Shown here: positions 59,720 through 64,000 of the stretch, one piece after another
Layout: each line of letters begins with the position of its first letter
How positions within the stretch are numbered: position 1 is the stretch's first letter
Assembly (NCBI RefSeq): GCF_030580935.1
Contig: NZ_JAUQOM010000008.1
Span: forward strand, 124,001 to 188,000
Source: Sphingobium cyanobacteriorum
GTDB lineage: Bacteria > Pseudomonadota > Alphaproteobacteria > Sphingomonadales > Sphingomonadaceae
Reading direction: 5' to 3'
DNA: 64,000 bases
The notes under the pieces: generated by a model
Seen by the model: the letters and a program-made list of their open reading frames with translations, nothing else
Databases searched by the model: none
Told to the model about the DNA's origin: nothing
Translations under genes and position numbers: made by a program

Positions 59720-61896
59720 GCATCAAGCACACCTTTTGCCGGATCTGCGAGCCTGCCTGCGGATTGCTCGCCCGCATCGACAACGATGGCCAGATCGCCG
59801 CGTTGCTGCCCGATCCGAACCATATTTCGGGCGGGCGCCCGTGCCACAAAGGGCTCTCCTTTCTTGACGTGCATCGTGACCCTGACCGGCTGAACTGGCC
59901 GTTGAAGCGTCGCAATCCACGCCGCGAAGCGCGGGGTGCGTTCGATCGTGTCGAATGGGACGCTTCGCTTGCGGACGTGGCTCGACGTCTCAATGCGCTG
60001 CGGGAGCAGCACGGGCCCAATTCTGTCGCGATCTATTACGGCAACCCCTTTGGCGTCGCCAACGCTGCCGGCTGGGCCGCGGTCGAACCTCTGCGGCAGG
60101 CGATCGGGACGCAAATGATTTTCAGCGCCGGCACTCAGGACGTGACCAACAAGACGGCTGCTGGCGCGGAGATATATGGTTCGTCCGGCGTTCTCACGAT
60201 CCCGGACATCGCCAACACGCATTATCTGCTATGCATCGGTGCAAATCCGCTTGTCTCGCGTTGGACGGCGATGTCACATCCTAACGATGATCTCGCTAGC
60301 CTTCGTGCTATCGTCGATCGGGGTGGAAAGGTCGTTTTCGTCAACCCGCGCAAAATCGAATCATCCACCCCCGCGACCGGCCCCACGCTGCAAATCCGGC
60401 CCGGAACGGACGTGTATTTCCTGGCGGCGCTGTTCCTTGAACTCGATAGCAGAGGCGCGTTCGACGAGGCGCGCATCGCGAGCCTGGGCAAGCGAATGAA
60501 CGAACTGCGTTTGCGCATCAAAGGGTATACGGCTGATGTGGTGGAAGCGATCGTTGGCATCCAGGCCTCGCAAATCCGCAGTATCGCAGCTGATATCGCC
60601 GCCGCGCCTTCGGCTGCGATCTACATCTCTACGGGAGTCAACCAGAGCCGACAGGGGACGCTGGCCTATCTGCTTTCGGAGATGATCAATTTCGGCACCG
60701 GCAATCTCGGGCGCAAGGGCGGCGTCATCAAGCCGGCCGGCATCGTTGACCATTTCGCGCGTACGCAAGGCGTGGCAACGGTCGAAACGTCGATCGGCAC
60801 GTTCGAATTGCCTGAACCGATTGGCGCCGCAACGCTTCCTGCCGCCACGATCACGCGCCTGATCGAAAGCGGCGACATTCGTGCGCTTCTGGTCTTTGGC
60901 GGCAACCCGATCCTGACAGTGGGTGGCGAGGAGCAGATGCGTCGCGCCTATGAGTCACTCGACTTGCTGGTTTCAGTCGATGTCTTCCGGTCTGCAACTG
61001 GCGAACTTGCCGACTATGTCCTGCCTGCGGCTGACTGGCTGGAACACAGCGACCTCACTCTGTTGGGTAGCGGGCTACAGCCGCAACCCTATGTCCAGTA
61101 TACCGAAGCCATGGTTCCGCCCGCGCATGAACGGCGCAACGGGTGGTGGATATTGAATTCCCTCATCAGCGCGCTGGGCGCGCCTTCGGCACTGGACGTG
61201 GCGCCGGACGATCATGACGGACATTCGATGTTCGCGGAAATCCTCAAGGCAGCCGGCCTGACGATCGACGATCTCATGCAAAGCCCGGGCAATGCGCGTC
61301 CTATCGATCAAAAGCCGCCCGAATCGTTTTTCGAGCGATGTGTGGTTCATCCCGATGGCAAGATCGACTGTTGCCCCGAAAAGTTCATCGAAAGGGGACT
61401 TTTCGACCGGATGGCCTCGATTTTTGCGGAGCTCCGCGCTGAGGCTCCCGGAGCGTTGAAGATGATTTCGCTGCGCACGCGGTACATGCACAATAGCTGG
61501 ATGGGTAACGCTCCCCGCATCAACCACGCCATTCGGGGCGCAAGCCCTGTGCATGTCAGTCCCGAGGATGCAAATGCGCGTGCATTGCTTGACGGCGACA
61601 TTGTCCGGATATTCAACGATGTGGGATCGGTCAAGGCACAGGTCAGGATCGATGCAGACCTGCCGCCTGGGACCATCGCGATGACGCATGGTTATGGACA
61701 GCGCCTGACCTATGGTATGACCGTAGCCAGCGCTGTCGATGGGGCTAACTGCAACGCTCTGTTGCCGACTGACGATGATGACATTGAGCCGGTCAGCTAC
61801 ATGTCGTGGATGACGGCGGTGCCCGTGGAACTGGTTTCCGCCGAGCCTGTTCGGACATATGAGGGGCCCGGCTTGGCGACCGCGATAGTTGAGTAA
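59716..61896 (+). CDS. Molybdopterin oxidoreductase (BisC/DMSO-reductase superfamily)
   Basis: A 726-residue enzyme. Cys8, Cys11, Cys15 and Cys43 (CRICEPAC and RPCHKG) bind an N-terminal 4Fe-4S cluster. The bis-MGD-binding domains follow (LLCIGANPLVSRW near 175, VFGGNPILTVGG near 395, DYVLPAADWLEHSD near 435), with a C-terminal molydopterin-binding domain (about 600-715). Where formate dehydrogenases and periplasmic nitrate reductases place the Mo-ligand Cys or Sec (about residue 140), this protein reads AGTQDVTNKTAAG and has no cysteine. It has no Tat signal, so it is cytosolic. With its ferredoxin and reductase it may run an NADPH-linked reduction or hydroxylation; the substrate is unknown. 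Confidence 0.88.
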   Translation: MSIKHTFCRICEPACGLLARIDNDGQIAALLPDPNHISGGRPCHKGLSFLDVHRDPDRLNWPLKRRNPRREARGAFDRVEWDASLADVARRLNALREQHGPNSVAIYYGNPFGVANAAGWAAVEPLRQAIGTQMIFSAGTQDVTNKTAAGAEIYGSSGVLTIPDIANTHYLLCIGANPLVSRWTAMSHPNDDLASLRAIVDRGGKVVFVNPRKIESSTPATGPTLQIRPGTDVYFLAALFLELDSRGAFDEARIASLGKRMNELRLRIKGYTADVVEAIVGIQASQIRSIAADIAAAPSAAIYISTGVNQSRQGTLAYLLSEMINFGTGNLGRKGGVIKPAGIVDHFARTQGVATVETSIGTFELPEPIGAATLPAATITRLIESGDIRALLVFGGNPILTVGGEEQMRRAYESLDLLVSVDVFRSATGELADYVLPAADWLEHSDLTLLGSGLQPQPYVQYTEAMVPPAHERRNGWWILNSLISALGAPSALDVAPDDHDGHSMFAEILKAAGLTIDDLMQSPGNARPIDQKPPESFFERCVVHPDGKIDCCPEKFIERGLFDRMASIFAELRAEAPGALKMISLRTRYMHNSWMGNAPRINHAIRGASPVHVSPEDANARALLDGDIVRIFNDVGSVKAQVRIDADLPPGTIAMTHGYGQRLTYGMTVASAVDGANCNALLPTDDDDIEPVSYMSWMTAVPVELVSAEPVRTYEGPGLATAIVE

Positions 61897-61997
61897 CTTC
61901 TCCGAGAGGTAGGACAGGATCATAGCGAGATCATGGCACCGTAATGTGCTCCCCTCCTGTCGCCCACCGCTTCTGCTCATCTATCGACCATATCCTT
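61897..61997. other. Gap between molybdopterin gene and IS end
   Basis: About 100 bases, no feature recognised. Confidence 0.35.
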
Positions 61998-62064
61998 CGC
62001 AGACAACATCGATATGGCGGCGTGACTCACAACCCAATGCCTCCGGCAATCCCGGCGCGGTTCA
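61998..62064 (+). mobile_element. Right-end remnant of the 5425-6447 IS3 element
   Basis: These 67 bases match 6381-6447 with a single mismatch. They include the end of OrfB and the complete 26-bp right inverted repeat (62039-62064) in the same orientation. Nothing else of the element is present to the left. The rest was probably removed by deletion or recombination. Confidence 0.9.
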
Positions 62065-62089
62065 GGATGGCCGGAGGACGGTGTCCGTG

Positions 62090-62245
62090 TGTCACGCTAT
62101 GATCCGCGACGCGGGAGCCGTCCTGAGTGACCTGCCATCGTGGCGATATACTTGTCGATGCGGCGCATGGGTCCGATGCCGTCCTGCTGTTCTGTCTGGG
62201 ACTGTGCGGATAAACGCCTGGAGGCGGGTATGGGTGCTCCATAAA
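62090..62245 (-). pseudogene. LuxC-like acyl-CoA reductase, C-terminal scrap
   Basis: One minus-strand frame reads QQDGIGPMRRIDKYIATM (about 62140-62195), matching QDGIEPMRRMGKW at the end of the LuxC-like pseudogene at 47378. Upstream similarity is lost or in other frames. It is a short remnant of a second copy of that gene. Confidence 0.55.
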
Positions 62246-62433
62246 ATCAGTCGCGCGATGAACGCTAGTCGGGGCAGATTGCCGCGCTAGATCAAAAAAT
62301 CAATCGAACAACTAATTGCGTCCGCCTGCGGCTGATGTATGGTGCCTGCAACATCACGGATCTGGCTGCGTCTGCGAATGCAGCGCGATCTGTTGCCGCC
62401 CGGCCGATCATAGCCTGGCGAAACCGGGGATGA
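62246..62433. promoter_or_regulatory. Upstream region of the crotonase, operator-like motif
   Basis: AATCGAACAACTAATTG at 62302-62318 shares AATCGAACAA with 44753-44762 and ACTAATTG with the minus strand near 11708-11718. It may be a regulator site. Confidence 0.45.
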
Positions 62434-63324
62434 ATGATGGTCTATGAAGAGATTAGTTATACCGTAGCCAACCATGTCGCGACGATCATGTTGAACCGGC
62501 CCGACAAGCTCAACGCCTTTACCGTACGGATGATGACCGAAATGATCGACGCATTCGACCAGGTCGATGCCGACGACGAGGTGCGGGTGGTGATCGTCAC
62601 GGGTGCGGGACGCGCTTTTTGCGCAGGCGCGGATCTGGAGTCCGGCACGGCGTCGTTCGACGCCGCAGGCTTGGAAGATTCGCCGGTCCGGCCGGATGGC
62701 AGCCTCGACTATTCCAAGGCGTCGGCGCGCGACGGTGGCGGGCTGCTGACGCTGCGCATTTATCGGTGCCTCAAGCCGGTCATCGCCGCAATCAATGGTC
62801 CGGCGGTAGGCATAGGCGCGACGATGACATTGCCGATGGACATCAGGCTTGCGAGCGATGGCGCACGCATCGGATTCGTTTTCGCGCGTCGCGGCATCGT
62901 TTCCGAGGCTGCGTCCTCGTTCTTTCTGCCACGCGTCGTCGGCATCTCCCAGGCACTCGAATGGTGCTTTAGCGGCCGTGTGTTCAATGCGGCCGAAGCC
63001 AGGGCAGGCGGTCTGGTCAAGGACGTGCTGTCTGCGGAAGCGCTGCTGCCCACCGCCCACGCGCTGGCGCAAGAGATCGCGCAGAACAGCGCACCCGTTT
63101 CGGTCGCTCTGTTGCGCCAGATGATGTGGCGTGGCCTGGGCATGGCCGATCCAATGGAAGCGCACCGGATCGATAGCCGCGGCATCCTCTCGCGCGGCCG
63201 CAGCAAGGACGTCGCCGAGGGCGTGTCTGCCTTCCTCGAAAAGCGCCAGCCCGCATTTCCCGACAAGGTCTCGGCTGACATGCCCGACTACTTCCCCTGG
63301 TGGGAAGAGCCCGAATATCACTAA
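62434..63324 (+). CDS. Enoyl-CoA hydratase/isomerase
   Basis: A 296-residue crotonase-family protein. MLNRPDKLNAFT (about 18-29), GRAFCAGADLESG (about 62-75), NGPAVGIGATMTLPMD (about 120-135) and FARRGIVSEAASSFFLPRVVG (about 150-170). The first hydratase glutamate is absent (GATMT); one glutamate remains in VSEAA. A roughly 20-residue insertion after the CoA loop and a C-terminal extension ending WWEEPEYH make it longer than the 260-residue norm. It may be an isomerase or a hydratase of a bulky substrate. The next SDR starts 19 bases later. A broken paralogue lies at 31949. Confidence 0.87.
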   Translation: MMVYEEISYTVANHVATIMLNRPDKLNAFTVRMMTEMIDAFDQVDADDEVRVVIVTGAGRAFCAGADLESGTASFDAAGLEDSPVRPDGSLDYSKASARDGGGLLTLRIYRCLKPVIAAINGPAVGIGATMTLPMDIRLASDGARIGFVFARRGIVSEAASSFFLPRVVGISQALEWCFSGRVFNAAEARAGGLVKDVLSAEALLPTAHALAQEIAQNSAPVSVALLRQMMWRGLGMADPMEAHRIDSRGILSRGRSKDVAEGVSAFLEKRQPAFPDKVSADMPDYFPWWEEPEYH

Positions 63325-63343
63325 CTACAGGGACGCTGACAAA

Positions 63344-64000
63344 ATGGATATCTTCAAGGATCAAATCTTCGCGGGCAAGACGGTGTTCGTTGCGGGCGGA
63401 TCAAGCGGGATCAACCTTGGCATCGCGCAGCGCTTTTCCCAATATGGCGCGAAGGTCGGCCTCATCAGCCGCAACCAGGACCGCGTTTCCGCCGCGGTCG
63501 ATACGATCGTCAATGCCGGCGGCGTGGCAATGGGCATAGCGGCGGATGTGCGCGACTATGATGCCGTCGATGCAGCCCTTGCGGCAGTCAAGAGCCAGTA
63601 TGGCGAGATCGATGTGGTGATCTCCGGTGCTGCGGGGAATTTCCTGGCGCCGGTGATCGGCATGTCGGCCAATGCGTTCAAGACCGTGATCGACATCGAT
63701 CTCCTCGGCTCCTTCAATGTCCTTCGCGCCTGCTATGACCATATCCGCAAGCCGGGCGCATCGGTCATATCGATCACGGCGGGGCAGGCGATCCGGCCGA
63801 CCATGTTCCAGGCTCATGCCGGCGCGGCCAAGGCCGGGATCAATAATCTGACCCAGTGCCTCGCCATGGAATGGGGTCCGGCCGGTGTGCGCGTCAATGC
63901 CATCAGTCCAGGCCCGATCGGCGATACCGAAGGCATGATCCGTCTTGCGCCATCGGAAGAAGCGACAGCCAGGCTCAAGGCGAGGATACCCCTGCGTGAC
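63344..64000 (+). CDS. 2,4-dienoyl-CoA reductase-like SDR (partial, runs off window)
   Basis: The first 219 residues of an SDR; the 3' end lies beyond the window. AGGSSGINLGIAQRF (about 18-32) is the NADPH site. At the place of the catalytic YxxxK motif it reads QAHAGAAKAGINNLTQCLAMEW, so the Tyr is His while Lys is kept, and PGPIGDTEGMIRL follows. This is the pattern of peroxisomal 2,4-dienoyl-CoA reductase (DECR2), in which the motif Tyr is also missing and NAGGN-type contacts differ (here SGAAGNF). It would reduce 2,4-dienoyl-CoA to 3-enoyl-CoA with NADPH, so that unsaturated intermediates can enter beta-oxidation. Confidence 0.85.
   Translation, partial: MDIFKDQIFAGKTVFVAGGSSGINLGIAQRFSQYGAKVGLISRNQDRVSAAVDTIVNAGGVAMGIAADVRDYDAVDAALAAVKSQYGEIDVVISGAAGNFLAPVIGMSANAFKTVIDIDLLGSFNVLRACYDHIRKPGASVISITAGQAIRPTMFQAHAGAAKAGINNLTQCLAMEWGPAGVRVNAISPGPIGDTEGMIRLAPSEEATARLKARIPLRD

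Noticed and set aside
1..64000. CRISPR arrays, tRNA or rRNA genes, prophage
   Set aside because: No regularly spaced repeats, cloverleaf-like genes, rRNA segments or phage structural genes were seen by reading.

Overview
The window is GC-rich bacterial DNA. It looks like a sphingomonad-type alphaproteobacterium (Sphingobium/Novosphingobium/Sphingomonas group). That is an inference from three things: TonB-dependent receptors with the usual terminal aromatic residue, long runs of acyl-CoA dehydrogenase (ACAD) / CaiB / crotonase / SDR genes, and IS3, IS5 and IS701-type remnants. No rRNA, tRNA or CRISPR array was seen.

Layout. Bases 1-5.0 kb look like ordinary chromosome: the tail of a TonB-dependent receptor with a strong terminator, an exported beta-helix protein, a CPA2 cation/proton antiporter and a LacI-type regulator. 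At 5425-6447 sits an IS3-family element with perfect 26-bp ends but a doubly broken transposase. From its right edge onward almost every gene belongs to CoA-thioester catabolism: EthD protein, CurA-type reductase, SDR, zinc alcohol dehydrogenase and MFS transporter (6.4-11.5 kb); an ACAD pair (11.9-14.2 kb); a PaaG-like crotonase, MBL hydrolase and OYE-type reductase (14.5-17.6 kb, minus); an ACAD, saccharopine-dehydrogenase-like reductase, APH-type kinase, DUF6285-like protein and ACAD (17.7-22.8 kb); an SDR (23.2-24.0 kb, minus); ACAD, crotonase, two ACADs, a second APH-type kinase and a fused double CoA-transferase (24.1-31.9 kb); nitroreductase, a second ACAD pair and a crotonase (32.5-36.4 kb, minus); an SDR (37.3 kb); aldehyde dehydrogenase, acyl-CoA synthetase, alpha-methylacyl-CoA racemase, 3-hydroxyacyl-CoA dehydrogenase-like SDR and thiolase (38.2-44.7 kb, minus); a quinone-oxidoreductase-like MDR and a second acyl-CoA synthetase (44.8-47.4 kb). 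A gene graveyard follows (47.4-50.9 kb: LuxC-like reductase, IS701 and IS5 pieces, TetR, thioesterase) with one intact SDR inside it. Then come two Lrp/AsnC regulators divergent from two paralogous D-aminoacylase-like amidohydrolases, a TonB-dependent receptor, and an overlapping ferredoxin / ferredoxin reductase / molybdopterin oxidoreductase cassette (50.9-61.9 kb). A 67-bp copy of the right end of the same IS3 element lies at 61998-62064, followed by a crotonase and a 2,4-dienoyl-CoA reductase-like SDR cut by the window end.

How it works together (inference): the genes give a complete toolbox for activating a carboxylic acid to its CoA ester and degrading a methyl-branched or cyclic skeleton by beta-oxidation. 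The most distinctive part is two kinase + ACAD sets resembling the LvaA/LvaB/LvaC and ACAD10/11 systems, which remove a 4-hydroxyl group from acyl-CoAs by phosphorylation and elimination. The substrate cannot be named from sequence alone; a terpenoid-, steroid-side-chain- or lactone-derived acid would fit. At least eight broken genes lie among the intact ones, so the island has been assembled and is now decaying.
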